From NCBI RefSeq assembly GCF_006874625.1, contig NZ_CP030034.1, positions 1,488,001-1,552,000 on the forward strand: 64,000 bases of DNA. Reading direction: 5' to 3'. The translations under genes were made by a program, and so were the position numbers. The notes under the pieces were generated by a model. That model worked only from the letters and a program-made list of their open reading frames with translations, was not told the origin of the DNA and searched no databases. Origin of the DNA: Bdellovibrio sp. NC01 (GTDB taxonomy: Bacteria > Bdellovibrionota > Bdellovibrionia > Bdellovibrionales > Bdellovibrionaceae). Of the stretch, positions 53,370 to 61,914 are shown piece by piece. Positions within the stretch are counted from its first letter, which is position 1. Every line of letters begins with the position of its first letter.

Positions 53370-53400
53370 TTGTCATTTTGGTTACCAAAGGGCTTATAAT
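53370..53400 (+). promoter_or_regulatory. promoter-like site with an internal palindrome, facing away from ssb
   Basis: TTGTCA (53370-53375) and a perfect TATAAT (53395-53400) are 19 bases apart on the plus strand. The spacer holds a 13-base perfect palindrome, TTTGGT-T-ACCAAA (53377-53389). No plus-strand gene follows; it would read antisense into gspN. The spacing is wider than ideal. Confidence 0.35.
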
Positions 53401-53418
53401 GCAGGCTAGAACTCGGAT

Positions 53419-54384
53419 CTAACGCGCGGCCCCGATGCTTGGCGGCATCATAGGATTCGTCGCGGAAACTTTGAACTTATACTGAGAACCCTCTGCTGTC
53501 GGGGTTTTGAAGCCATCGATGAACGACAAGAATAAAGCAGCACGATCTTGGAAAGACTTCTTCGCTTTCAAATCGATACTGAAATCGTAAGCGCCCACTT
53601 GGTGAGTGAACATGCCGCCACGGTTATTGATCGTCAAACCAATCTTACCTTTGATCGTACCTTGCAACTCATCGCCAGGTTTGCCGATTGTTCCTGTTTC
53701 GATGATGAACTGACCAGCCGCTAAACGACCTTTCAATTCAACAGTGCTCAACTTCAAATCGGGAAGAGTCAAAGGTCCCATCGGAGTGTTCACGTTTGAC
53801 GGAGGAAGTTCGAATTGATTGATCGTCAAATCGATATCCATGTCGGGTTGTTCTTGGAAAGTCAGATCTGCCAACGCAGTCGTTTCAAGATTCAACTGAC
53901 CTTTTAAAATAACAGGCAAGTTCGCAAGCTCACGCAAGTCATGCAATGCAATTTTCTTCGCGGATACTTCGATACGTTGACGTTCAACACCGTTATCGCT
54001 GCGTTGACCTTTGCTCATGCTTAAATCAACGTTGCCTTTCAAGAAACCTTTTGCCGAGACATGGCCGTAAGGTTTTTGTGCCAGCATTCCTGATACAGAA
54101 GGCGTGATCGTCAATTCAGAAGCAGACAAGGCAGGAGTGCGGATGGATTCGATGAACACTTGGTCCATCTTAACACCTGGAGTAGGGAATAAGCTCATCT
54201 TCAAGCGTTCAAAACTGACGTAGACTGTGTTGTTAGAAAGTTTTGCTACTTGGGAAGTAACCAGGTCACTCAAGTCATCAAAAGGGAAAAGAACAAAAAT
54301 GAAAATCACCGCCGATACGAACATGACGAAGATTTTGCCTTTGTTGTTTTTCAGAAGCTTGAAGAATTGAGAGATATTTTCCAT
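53419..54384 (-). CDS. gspN: type II secretion system protein GspN
   Basis: A 321-residue protein. One N-terminal membrane helix (about 17-36, IFVMFVSAVIFIFVLF) is followed by a beta-rich periplasmic part like the GspN proteins of delta-type proteobacteria (VKMDQVFIESIRTP; LELTITPSVSGML-like strands). It is the last gene of the gsp unit, three bases after gspM. The family assignment rests on position plus these features. Its exact role in the secretion machine is unclear. Confidence 0.75.
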   Translation of the reverse strand: MENISQFFKLLKNNKGKIFVMFVSAVIFIFVLFPFDDLSDLVTSQVAKLSNNTVYVSFERLKMSLFPTPGVKMDQVFIESIRTPALSASELTITPSVSGMLAQKPYGHVSAKGFLKGNVDLSMSKGQRSDNGVERQRIEVSAKKIALHDLRELANLPVILKGQLNLETTALADLTFQEQPDMDIDLTINQFELPPSNVNTPMGPLTLPDLKLSTVELKGRLAAGQFIIETGTIGKPGDELQGTIKGKIGLTINNRGGMFTHQVGAYDFSIDLKAKKSFQDRAALFLSFIDGFKTPTAEGSQYKFKVSATNPMMPPSIGAAR

Positions 54385-54387
54385 GAA

Positions 54388-55068
54388 CTATTCTTCCGTC
54401 GTTGGTTGCTTGTTGCGTTTACCTTTAGAAGGCGGTTCTTCAGGCGGTGGAGGAGGAGCTTGTGGCACCGCTAAGGCGACCATTTTGTAAATCACGTCGA
54501 AATAACGATTGTCGTCGCGATTCGCGGTTACAACCATGTCTTTCATTTTAACGCTTGAGTTGATGCTTTGGAATTTATAGCCCATGTCCATCACTTGACG
54601 AAGATTCAACTTCGCAAGTTTCACGTCCAAAGTTCCCTCTGCCAAGTTTGCAGGAATCAAACCGCCAGCTGCTGCGCCCGCGTCGATGCCTTTGACTTGT
54701 TCAGGAAGAAGATTGGCCATTTTAATTTGGTTGTCGATATTTGCACGAAGCATATCAATCGGCGGAGCCGGTTGAATGTTCGGCATTTCAGATGATTCAC
54801 GGCTGACTTTAAGAAGTTCACGAATCGTCATGCGTTTGCCTTCGAATTCGCTAACCGCTTCGTTGCTTGTCGTGAAGTTTCCGTAGGGCACTGAAAGAAT
54901 CAAGGCGGCGACTGCGGCAACACTACCAACCAATGTCAATTTCTGCATTGTTGGTGTCATGTTTTCATAGCGGTCACGCAGTTGATTGTAAGCAGCACTT
55001 TCTTGGATACGGTCCCAAGTTTGGCGAGCTTCCGTTGATATACGTTCTTTAAGATCGTCTAAATTCAT
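54388..55068 (-). CDS. gspM: type II secretion system protein GspM-like
   Basis: A 226-residue protein. A cytoplasmic N-terminal helix region (1-42) precedes one membrane helix (about 43-60, LTLVGSVAAVAALILSV), then a periplasmic ferredoxin-like fold of about 120 residues, and a Pro-rich tail (PQAPPPPPEEPPSKGKRN). It forms part of the inner-membrane platform with GspL. Assignment is by topology and position; the ATG overlaps the gspL stop by four bases (ATGA). Confidence 0.7.
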   Translation of the reverse strand: MNLDDLKERISTEARQTWDRIQESAAYNQLRDRYENMTPTMQKLTLVGSVAAVAALILSVPYGNFTTSNEAVSEFEGKRMTIRELLKVSRESSEMPNIQPAPPIDMLRANIDNQIKMANLLPEQVKGIDAGAAAGGLIPANLAEGTLDVKLAKLNLRQVMDMGYKFQSINSSVKMKDMVVTANRDDNRYFDVIYKMVALAVPQAPPPPPEEPPSKGKRNKQPTTEE

Positions 55069-56729
55069 CGAGTCACCTTTTGAATGCCGCGGTCTACGTT
55101 AAAGCTGAAAGAGAAAGCCGTGCGACCTGGTTTTGTACCGATCGTCGCGCGTTCTACTTTAACTTGGCCGTCTGCTGTAATACTAGAAAGTGATTTTTGC
55201 AAAAGACTGACTTCTTGCGGAGAGTTCACGTAACCTTCCAAAGTGACTTTTGCATCTTGAACATTGAAGGATTCTACATCCATCGTCACAGCCGATTTTG
55301 GCGGAGCCGCATCGCTGACTTTTTTCAATACGTCCAAGGCTGAATTCATATTCGCAACACTTGCCAGAGTTTTAAGATCTGAAGCGCGCTTTTTATTTTC
55401 ACGGATGTATTTTTTAATACCGGCTTCCGTTGCATTTTTACCTTTAAGGTTCGCAACATTTTTCGCCTGAGTTTTCAAAACTTCTTGGCCGCGTTCTGCA
55501 AGGCTTGTCGCAAAGTCAGAGCGTAGGGATGTGTACACGAACAATACCACCAACGCTGCGGTTGCGATTTTGAAAGTGTGACCCCATTTTTCCCAGAACA
55601 TTTTCATCTGGTGATTTTCACGAGCGAATTCACCACGCATGAAATTCATCGGAGGATTGCGCGGTTTTTTGAAACCTTCGATTGCAAGACCTAAAGCAAC
55701 ACCTGCTTTGGCAGAGATCGCAGGGCTTCTTTCAAACATCACATTTGGAATTTGATCCAACGTGGACATTTTATTAACTGGAACCTCAAGGATCTGAGTC
55801 AGGAACGGTCCCAAGTTTTGAATTTGAGAAGTACCACCAGTCAAACCGATGCTGTCGATTTGAACATTGAACTCGCCTTTAATTTCAAGAATTGAAAGTT
55901 GCAAGTCGCGAGCCATCTCGCGAACACTTTTGCCGATTGTCTCTGAAAAAGTGACTTGGTCAAAAGTAGCACCTTGTTTATTCGTTAAAATGAACGCTTT
56001 AGTTTGCAGTTCTTTCAACGCTTCCACATAAGGGATTTCGTATTTTTTTGAAATCGCTTCCGCGATATTTTTTCCGCCCCACAATAGCGAGCGCAGACCG
56101 ATCAACGAATGACCTTCAAACGCCGCGACGATAGTGCGCGTGTGGCCCATATTCAAAACAAGCTGAATATGGCGAACTGGTTTTTCCATGTCGTCAAAGA
56201 CAGGGGCTGCTGCCGCAAGAGCAGGGGGAGCTTCATTCCATCTTTCAAAGACGTTTGCGAAAGCGATACCTTCAACAGAAACAAGGTGTGGTTCAAAGCC
56301 CGCATCTTGTGCGCGTTGAATACAATTTTGCACATGCGTTTTCGGAGCCGCACAGGCAAGAACTTCTGCACCACCGCCAATTGTACGAATAATTTTAGAA
56401 TCGTAGATGGCATTTTCAGACGAGAAGGGAAGATCTTCTTCCAATTCGAACGGCAAACTTTTTGCGATTTTAATTCTGTCGTTGAATGGGAAAAATTTAT
56501 TACGAATTGCGACTCTGTCTTGACGAAGACCGACGATGAAACGGGTAGAGTCATCGTATTTGGAAATCAAATCGCGAATATACTCAATCACTTCAAGTTC
56601 TTGATCACTGCCCGCGATGTTACTGAGGGCGTGCTCATAGTATTGAGAGACTTGAAAGCCTTTAGATGACGACTGCATCTCGACAATTTTGATACTGCTA
56701 GAACCGATGTCTATACCTAGAGATTTCAA
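55065..56729 (-). CDS. gspL: type II secretion system protein GspL (PilM-like)
   Basis: A 554-residue protein from TTG 56729, with GGAGG four bases upstream. The cytoplasmic N-terminal 370 residues have an actin-like fold (GIDIGSSSIKIVEMQ; GLTGGTSQI), which binds the GspE ATPase. A membrane helix (about 385-405) and a periplasmic C-terminal domain with a coiled-coil segment follow, as in PilM-PilN fusions. It couples the ATPase to the platform. It has its own promoter upstream and overlaps gspM. Confidence 0.82.
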   Translation of the reverse strand: MKSLGIDIGSSSIKIVEMQSSSKGFQVSQYYEHALSNIAGSDQELEVIEYIRDLISKYDDSTRFIVGLRQDRVAIRNKFFPFNDRIKIAKSLPFELEEDLPFSSENAIYDSKIIRTIGGGAEVLACAAPKTHVQNCIQRAQDAGFEPHLVSVEGIAFANVFERWNEAPPALAAAAPVFDDMEKPVRHIQLVLNMGHTRTIVAAFEGHSLIGLRSLLWGGKNIAEAISKKYEIPYVEALKELQTKAFILTNKQGATFDQVTFSETIGKSVREMARDLQLSILEIKGEFNVQIDSIGLTGGTSQIQNLGPFLTQILEVPVNKMSTLDQIPNVMFERSPAISAKAGVALGLAIEGFKKPRNPPMNFMRGEFARENHQMKMFWEKWGHTFKIATAALVVLFVYTSLRSDFATSLAERGQEVLKTQAKNVANLKGKNATEAGIKKYIRENKKRASDLKTLASVANMNSALDVLKKVSDAAPPKSAVTMDVESFNVQDAKVTLEGYVNSPQEVSLLQKSLSSITADGQVKVERATIGTKPGRTAFSFSFNVDRGIQKVTR

Positions 56730-56758
56730 CGTTCCTCCGTGAACGAGATAATGGTCTA

Positions 56759-56787
56759 AGTATAGGATGTCTTTTGGTTATGTACAA
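56759..56787 (-). promoter_or_regulatory. predicted sigma70-type promoter for gspL-M-N
   Basis: On the minus strand TTGTAC (56787-56782) and TATACT (56764-56759) are 17 bases apart, giving a start about 23 bases before gspL. Good match in both boxes. Confidence 0.65.
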
Positions 56788-56821
56788 TTTTTTAGTGACC
56801 TAAGGTCGACTCGACCAAGGT

Positions 56822-58081
56822 CTATCTTTCATTCCAGTACACGATGCGTGGAGGACCTTTGCCGACAGGAGTGGAAGAAGTTTTTGAACCGCTGCCAGTA
56901 CCGGTGCCTGTTCCCGTTCCACCAGTTCCTGTGCCACCGCCGCCACCTGCTGTGTCAGCTGCCTTTTTGTCTTTGTCTTGGTAGGACTTAATTTTTGCTG
57001 CCGTTTTGTTCAAATCCATTACGATCGCAGTGATTTCTCGAGTAGCCCCCGCGAATTCACCCGTACTGCGCACTTTGAAGTTGAATACTGATTCGAAAAC
57101 AAGCGGAACTTGATCCGTTTGTCCTTCCGTACGCACACCTTTTTGTTGAACGAAGTTCCAGAAATCTTGCGCATCTTTGAAGGGGCCACCTTCGTTCGCA
57201 TCATCACGACGTTTGATGATCGCTTGCACGGCTTCTTCAGTCATCGCAGGGTCTAACGATTTCAAAACTTCTTTAGATGCAATGTTCGGGTTGATCCCTT
57301 TCATTCCGTAAATCGTGATTCGTGGAGCTAGCAGGTCGTAAAATTCATCCGTCAAACCTGGAACCATATGTAGTTCAGCAATACTTCTGAAGGCGCGGTT
57401 TGGCGGGAAGTTGTCACCTTGAGATTCACGATTTAAATCTGCGTAACGAGATTTCTTATCGCCACCGTTTAAAGATTGCGATTTTGAACTCATCCAGTCA
57501 GCAATGTTATTCACGATTTCTTCAAAACGCACGTTGCTGTTACGACGTGCGAATTCTTCGTCTTCTTTCATTTTTTGCAAGAAGATGTTCAGAACCTGTG
57601 TCTTTGTGATGTCAGCCAATGTTTTCGAAGCCGAACCCAGATCGTTGATGTCGATTTTGGAACCTTCATCTTCGATCGTCACAAAGTAGCTGGCGTCCAT
57701 TGAAGATTCTTTGACCAATTTTTTGAATTGATCTTTGTCGACGGCGGTCATTTGATCGGGAATCGGCAAAGGCCATGCAAAAGGGAACTGCCAGATTTGA
57801 TCTAACATGGGATTATTGGCGCCAAGTTGTGCGCCAAATTTAGATTGTGCTTGTTGGTAAATCTTAATGCGCAAAAGACTTAACTGCATGCCAGATTTCG
57901 CCGCGTAATAAGCTTTCACGCGATTTAACCCTTGCGAGTTCACCAAATACTCCACGTTAGAGTCATAAGAGACTTCCATCGCAAAATACATAATCAACAT
58001 CACGCAAGCGATCGCCACCATCAGGGCGATGCCGCGATTGTTATTGAGTGGGGTTCCCAAACGACGTAGGGCTTGACGCAT
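56822..58081 (-). CDS. gspK: type II secretion minor pseudopilin GspK
   Basis: A 419-residue protein from ATG 58081, with AGGAG eight bases upstream. The pseudopilin signal is NRG-IALMVAIACVML; position 5 is not Glu, as is usual for GspK. The globular domain has the large alpha insert of GspK (TPAMTEEAVQAII-type and YGMKGINPNIASKEV). The C terminus adds a Gly/Thr low-complexity stretch followed by RIVYWNER. It tips the pseudopilus with GspI and GspJ. Its start lies 41 bases inside gspJ. Confidence 0.88.
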   Translation of the reverse strand: MRQALRRLGTPLNNNRGIALMVAIACVMLIMYFAMEVSYDSNVEYLVNSQGLNRVKAYYAAKSGMQLSLLRIKIYQQAQSKFGAQLGANNPMLDQIWQFPFAWPLPIPDQMTAVDKDQFKKLVKESSMDASYFVTIEDEGSKIDINDLGSASKTLADITKTQVLNIFLQKMKEDEEFARRNSNVRFEEIVNNIADWMSSKSQSLNGGDKKSRYADLNRESQGDNFPPNRAFRSIAELHMVPGLTDEFYDLLAPRITIYGMKGINPNIASKEVLKSLDPAMTEEAVQAIIKRRDDANEGGPFKDAQDFWNFVQQKGVRTEGQTDQVPLVFESVFNFKVRSTGEFAGATREITAIVMDLNKTAAKIKSYQDKDKKAADTAGGGGGTGTGGTGTGTGTGSGSKTSSTPVGKGPPRIVYWNER

Positions 58082-58934
58082 TTGAAGACTCCTCTGGGTT
58101 ATTAGGGAAATGGATAGGGACGACAACTTGCATAGAGTATTTCTTGCTGCGAGTGCCTTCTTTTTTATTTACAGTGACAGATATTTCAACGGCCTGTGGG
58201 AATTTGCCTTTTGTGGCACCATCGCCTTGTGCATCGGTGCGCCAGTCGCCAACCCAATCTTGCTTACCTTTACCGATATAGCGAAGTTTGAATTCAGTGA
58301 TGTTTTCTAAAAGAACGATTTCATCGCCACCTTTTGTGACATCGGCATCTACGTAAGGTGTGCTTCGTCTCCACAAACATTTTGAAGAACTGTTGTCTTC
58401 ACGAAGGTTTTTGCAATCTTTCAACGCATAACCAACTTCGATGAAGTCTGCTTGTTTGGTGTTGCGCACAGTGCGCGCATTATTCATCGTCACGAAATTC
58501 AATGAATCTGTTGTGCCGACTAAATTTGTTTCAGGATCAATGCGCGGAACTTCACGAGCAGCGCCCGTGATTAAATCTTGATTCGGTCCCACAGCTTGCG
58601 GAGTTTGCACAACAGTGCCACCGAAACCGCCACTTGCAATACCGCCTGGCCCACCAGTGCCCGGGCCACCAGGTGTCGCAGGATTCTTGCCAGAATTTTT
58701 CACCAGTGTTGCCATCTCTTTTTCGATGTCGCGATAGTGATAGGCAAGGTTGATGTCTCGCTCCATCAAGCGAACGGCATCACGCATTCTAGAGACGTCG
58801 TCGATTTGGGTTTGCAATTTTGTTTTTGCCTTGATCGCTTGTTGAATGGCTTGCGCCGCAAGAACCGTTAAAGTTCCCAAAATCGTGATCGTGATCATCA
58901 CTTCGATCAATGTAAAACCGCGATTGCGCTTCAT
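58041..58934 (-). CDS. gspJ: type II secretion minor pseudopilin GspJ
   Basis: A 297-residue protein. The cleavage site is NRG-FTLIEVMITITILG, with Glu at position 5. The central region contains a Gly-rich insert (about 84-108, GPGTGGPGGIASGGFGG), longer than in typical GspJ. The C-terminal part ends in a Ser/Asn stretch. It forms the pseudopilus tip with GspK and GspI. It starts two bases before the gspI stop and overlaps gspK. Confidence 0.88.
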   Translation of the reverse strand: MKRNRGFTLIEVMITITILGTLTVLAAQAIQQAIKAKTKLQTQIDDVSRMRDAVRLMERDINLAYHYRDIEKEMATLVKNSGKNPATPGGPGTGGPGGIASGGFGGTVVQTPQAVGPNQDLITGAAREVPRIDPETNLVGTTDSLNFVTMNNARTVRNTKQADFIEVGYALKDCKNLREDNSSSKCLWRRSTPYVDADVTKGGDEIVLLENITEFKLRYIGKGKQDWVGDWRTDAQGDGATKGKFPQAVEISVTVNKKEGTRSKKYSMQVVVPIHFPNNPEESSNASSPTSFGNPTQ

Positions 58935-58936
58935 CG

Positions 58937-59461
58937 TTAGCCGCCCATTCCAGGCACTGAAGGCATTGGGATTTCTTTATCGTAGTCGACAAAATACTGC
59001 GTGGCAGAGAAGTTCAAAGGCTTTTTGCCACCTTTATAGATAATAGTCACTTTGACTTCTTTGATTGTTTTCGAAAGATGCTGAGTGAGTGTCTTCATCA
59101 TCGTCAGACTCAGTTCATCGACACCATTTTGTCCGCCTTTTTGATTGGCAGTTAAAGTGGCAGAGATGTCTGGAACTTCAAATTCTTTAGATTCCATTTT
59201 CCACGAATATTGAGGATAGTCAGAACCGAAATCGTCTTCTTTTTCTTCAGGAATGGAATCCAGAGGTTTGCCGGCGTATTCCATTTCAACTTCAGCCATC
59301 TTGCGTTCAAGCAGGGCGGTGACTTCCGTTGAAAGCTGGGTCTTTTTCACGCGCATGAAAGCGCCACCCCAGGAATTGGTAAGCAAAATAATTCCTGTAG
59401 ATAGGATCACCATCGCGATCACTGTTTCTAAGAGTGTGAAGCCTTTGCGGGAACGAATCAC
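58937..59461 (-). CDS. gspI: type II secretion minor pseudopilin GspI
   Basis: A 174-residue protein from GTG 59461, whose GTGA overlaps the gspH stop. The N terminus RKG-FTLLETVIAMVILSTGI is a pseudopilin signal. The mature part is short and the C terminus ends SVPGMGG. It probably nucleates the tip complex with GspJ and GspK. The length and order in the operon support GspI over GspH. Confidence 0.87.
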   Translation of the reverse strand: MIRSRKGFTLLETVIAMVILSTGIILLTNSWGGAFMRVKKTQLSTEVTALLERKMAEVEMEYAGKPLDSIPEEKEDDFGSDYPQYSWKMESKEFEVPDISATLTANQKGGQNGVDELSLTMMKTLTQHLSKTIKEVKVTIIYKGGKKPLNFSATQYFVDYDKEIPMPSVPGMGG

Positions 59462-60051
59462 CTTTGAATATCCTTTAACGATTGAGCTTTCTCTATGATA
59501 TCAGCTTGACCCGTTAAAGGATTAAAAACAAGAGTCCATGTTAATTTATTTCCATCGGTGATCTGAATCGCCGCAGCTTCCACAAATCCCTCTGGGAAAA
59601 AGTGAATGTAGGCCGTTCCAGATGTCATCGCGGATTTGGAATTAACGGTTTCAACCTGACCGAAACGAAGACCTTCCGGTAGAGTTTGTTCTTTTTTAGT
59701 GAGTGATTTGTCGATTTGGAAAAGAGGCGGCGGAGCATCCTCTTTTTTGTCTTTATTTTTGCCTTCTTCGCGTTCTTTTTCTTGGGCTTCGATGTCGATG
59801 GCCTGAGGGCCGTTGGCGCGTTCTACCCAATATTTCTGCTCTTTATCGTCCATTTGCACAACAAGACGGTAAGTAGAATTATTAAGTCGAGCTTTATTGC
59901 GAATTTCACGAGAAAGGACGATGAAGTGACGAACAGCTGTTTTGATATTCGTCTGCTTTTTGAAGAGGCGGGGAGCACCATAACCAATCAAGGCTCCAAG
60001 CAGAGCCAAGACGATCATTACTTCAATGAGGGTGAACCCCTTTTTACCCAT
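59458..60051 (-). CDS. gspH: type II secretion minor pseudopilin GspH
   Basis: A 197-residue protein. Cleavage site KKG-FTLIEVMIVLALLG with Glu at position 5. The central region has a charged insert (about 95-112, KEREEGKNKDKKEDAPP) that is unusual for the family. It starts five bases after gspG and overlaps gspI, so translation is probably coupled. It would join the pseudopilus under the tip complex. Confidence 0.85.
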   Translation of the reverse strand: MGKKGFTLIEVMIVLALLGALIGYGAPRLFKKQTNIKTAVRHFIVLSREIRNKARLNNSTYRLVVQMDDKEQKYWVERANGPQAIDIEAQEKEREEGKNKDKKEDAPPPLFQIDKSLTKKEQTLPEGLRFGQVETVNSKSAMTSGTAYIHFFPEGFVEAAAIQITDGNKLTWTLVFNPLTGQADIIEKAQSLKDIQR

Positions 60052-60056
60052 AAGGA

Positions 60057-60467
60057 CTACTGGATGTCTTCCAGTGTGATGTCAGCGTCGAAACCAGAAC
60101 CACCTTCTTTGCCGTCTTTACCAAGACATTTCAAAGAGTATTCACTGCCGCTGATTTCATAAACGAAGTCATGATTCCATGGGTCTTTCGGCGATTTTTT
60201 CAAGTAAGCTTCAGGTCCCCAGTTGTTACATTGAGAATCTTGAGTCACAAGGCCTTCAAGTGATTGAGGGTATTTGCCGCAATCAGTGTAGTACATTGAA
60301 AGAGCATTTACGATTTGCGACATTTGAATGCGCGCTTCTTTAACTTTTGCTTTTTCCATTTGTCCCGTCAAACGAGGTAATAACAGCGTCATGATACCGC
60401 CCAAGATCGCAAGAACGATCATGATCTCGATCAAGGTCATACCTTTACGGTTGCTGATAGGTGACAT
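60057..60467 (-). CDS. gspG: type II secretion major pseudopilin GspG
   Basis: A 136-residue protein from ATG 60467, with AGGAGA six bases upstream. The signal RKG-MTLIEIMIVLAILGG has Glu at position 5. The mature sequence shows YYTDCGKYPQSLEGLV and the C-terminal DPWNHDFVYEISG with a calcium-site-like tail, matching GspG. It builds the pseudopilus shaft that pushes substrates through the secretin. It has its own promoter upstream, so it can be made in excess of the other components. Confidence 0.95.
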   Translation of the reverse strand: MSPISNRKGMTLIEIMIVLAILGGIMTLLLPRLTGQMEKAKVKEARIQMSQIVNALSMYYTDCGKYPQSLEGLVTQDSQCNNWGPEAYLKKSPKDPWNHDFVYEISGSEYSLKCLGKDGKEGGSGFDADITLEDIQ

Positions 60468-60497
60468 TAATTTCTCCTTGGTTAACAACATCGTCAG

Positions 60498-60526
60498 AGA
60501 ATAACACTGGCGAACTGTCAGGTAAA
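60498..60526 (-). promoter_or_regulatory. predicted promoter for the pseudopilin genes
   Basis: On the minus strand TTTACC (60526-60521) and TATTCT (60503-60498) are 17 bases apart, giving a start near 60490, about 23 bases before gspG. Confidence 0.5.
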
Positions 60527-60611
60527 GGATTCGCGAGGGAATCTACACCGACCTTCGTCAAAAATCCTGAATTTCTTGAATTGATATGGTTCCGTTTTGG
60601 GTGGTGAGGAA

Positions 60612-60632
60612 GCAGCACTCAGTTCGTGCTGC
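60612..60632. repeat. perfect 7+7 inverted repeat between gspF and gspG
   Basis: GCAGCAC (60612-60618) pairs with GTGCTGC (60626-60632) around seven bases, in the 214-base gap between gspF and gspG. No T-run follows on either strand, so it may be an mRNA end stabiliser or operator. Confidence 0.55.
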
Positions 60633-60681
60633 ATAATTTCACATTTGATATTTAAGAACTTACTTTAAGTCTGGTGAAGAT

Positions 60682-61899
60682 CTACCCGGCAAGGTTCGTC
60701 ATTTCGAACATTGGGATCATGACCGCGAACACGATCGCAGCAATTGCGAAACCCATGATCACGATAACAACCGGGCCCATCAAACCCGTCAAAGATTCTA
60801 ACTTATTCTTAACTTGGAAGTCATAAGCTTCAGAAACTTGCATCAACATGTTTTCTAGATCGCCGGTTTTTTCGCCGATGTTCACCATGTGAATAACGAT
60901 AGGCGGGAACTGTCCTGATTTTTTAAGCGGACCCGAAATCGTTTCACCCTCAGAGATATTGCTGCGGGCTTCATCAATCGCGACAGCCAAAACATGATTA
61001 TCAACGACGTTTCTAACGATATCAAGAGCCGTCAACATTGGAACACCACCGCTAAGAAGTGTACCCAAAGTACGAGTAAAGCGTGATACCGCAACCATGC
61101 GCACTGTCGGACCCATCAGCGGCAATTTCAAAGAAATCGCATCCCATTGATCTTTACCCGCTGGCGTTGATTTCCAATTTCTAAACAGAACAACAACCAA
61201 GAAGATACTACCGAAAATGATGTACCAGTAGTTCACCATGAACGTTGAAACATTGACCAACGCAATCGTGTACCAAGGCAGGACAAGTTGGGGAGCGGAC
61301 TCAAACACTGTCACCATTTTTGGAATTAAGAAGATGAACAAGAATGATAACAAGCCGCCGGTTACTACCAACATGATAATCGGGTACATCATGGCGCTTG
61401 AAACTTTCGCGCGCAGTTCTGCTTGGGCTTCAGTGAACTCTGCCAAGCGCAACAACAAGATGTCTAAGCTACCTGACATCTCGCCGGCCTCAACCATTGA
61501 AATGTAGATGTTGGTAAAAATATTTGGATATTTTTGCAGAGCTTTATAGAACGGGGAGCCTTCATTCACCATGTTCTTACAGTCGGCAACAGCTTCTGCC
61601 AAAGTTGGATTTTCAACTTGTTCAGAAACGGCAGCAAGTGCATCGACCAGGGGAATGTTGGCCTTAATCAAAGTCGCCAGCTGACGAGTCATTAAGGCTA
61701 AGTCTTTCACGCCAACTTTTGCAGTCTGACGAGGACCTTTGGATTTTTTAGGATCCGCTTTCTTTTTATCTTTGATATCGACTACGAAAACGCCATCTTT
61801 TTTGAGACGAGTACGAGCCGCACGCTGATTTTCGGCGTCGATCGTACCTTTAGTATTTTTTCCGTCTCGGGTTAAACCTTTGTACTCAAAAATTGGCAT
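60682..61899 (-). CDS. gspF: type II secretion inner-membrane protein GspF
   Basis: A 405-residue protein of GspF length. N-terminal segment MPIFEYKGLTRDGKNTKG is the family start. Two GspF domains (about 70-195 and 270-395) are present, with LATLIKANIPLVDALAA and LGTLLSGGVPMLTALD, and three membrane helices (IIMLVVTGGLLSFLFIF; YWYIIFGSIFLVVV; VVIVIMGFAIAAIVF). It is the platform protein that the ATPase GspE works against. It follows gspE by 15 bases. Confidence 0.96.
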   Translation of the reverse strand: MPIFEYKGLTRDGKNTKGTIDAENQRAARTRLKKDGVFVVDIKDKKKADPKKSKGPRQTAKVGVKDLALMTRQLATLIKANIPLVDALAAVSEQVENPTLAEAVADCKNMVNEGSPFYKALQKYPNIFTNIYISMVEAGEMSGSLDILLLRLAEFTEAQAELRAKVSSAMMYPIIMLVVTGGLLSFLFIFLIPKMVTVFESAPQLVLPWYTIALVNVSTFMVNYWYIIFGSIFLVVVLFRNWKSTPAGKDQWDAISLKLPLMGPTVRMVAVSRFTRTLGTLLSGGVPMLTALDIVRNVVDNHVLAVAIDEARSNISEGETISGPLKKSGQFPPIVIHMVNIGEKTGDLENMLMQVSEAYDFQVKNKLESLTGLMGPVVIVIMGFAIAAIVFAVMIPMFEMTNLAG

Positions 61900-61914
61900 G
61901 GGTGGTTCTCTTTA

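Noticed and set aside
53377-53389. LexA-type operator upstream of ssb
   Set aside because: The palindrome TTTGGT-T-ACCAAA does not fit the TTAC-N3-GTAA form I associate with Bdellovibrio LexA.
56109-56669. A 186-codon open frame opposite gspL
   Set aside because: It lies entirely within a recognised gene and shows no domain or ribosome-binding site.
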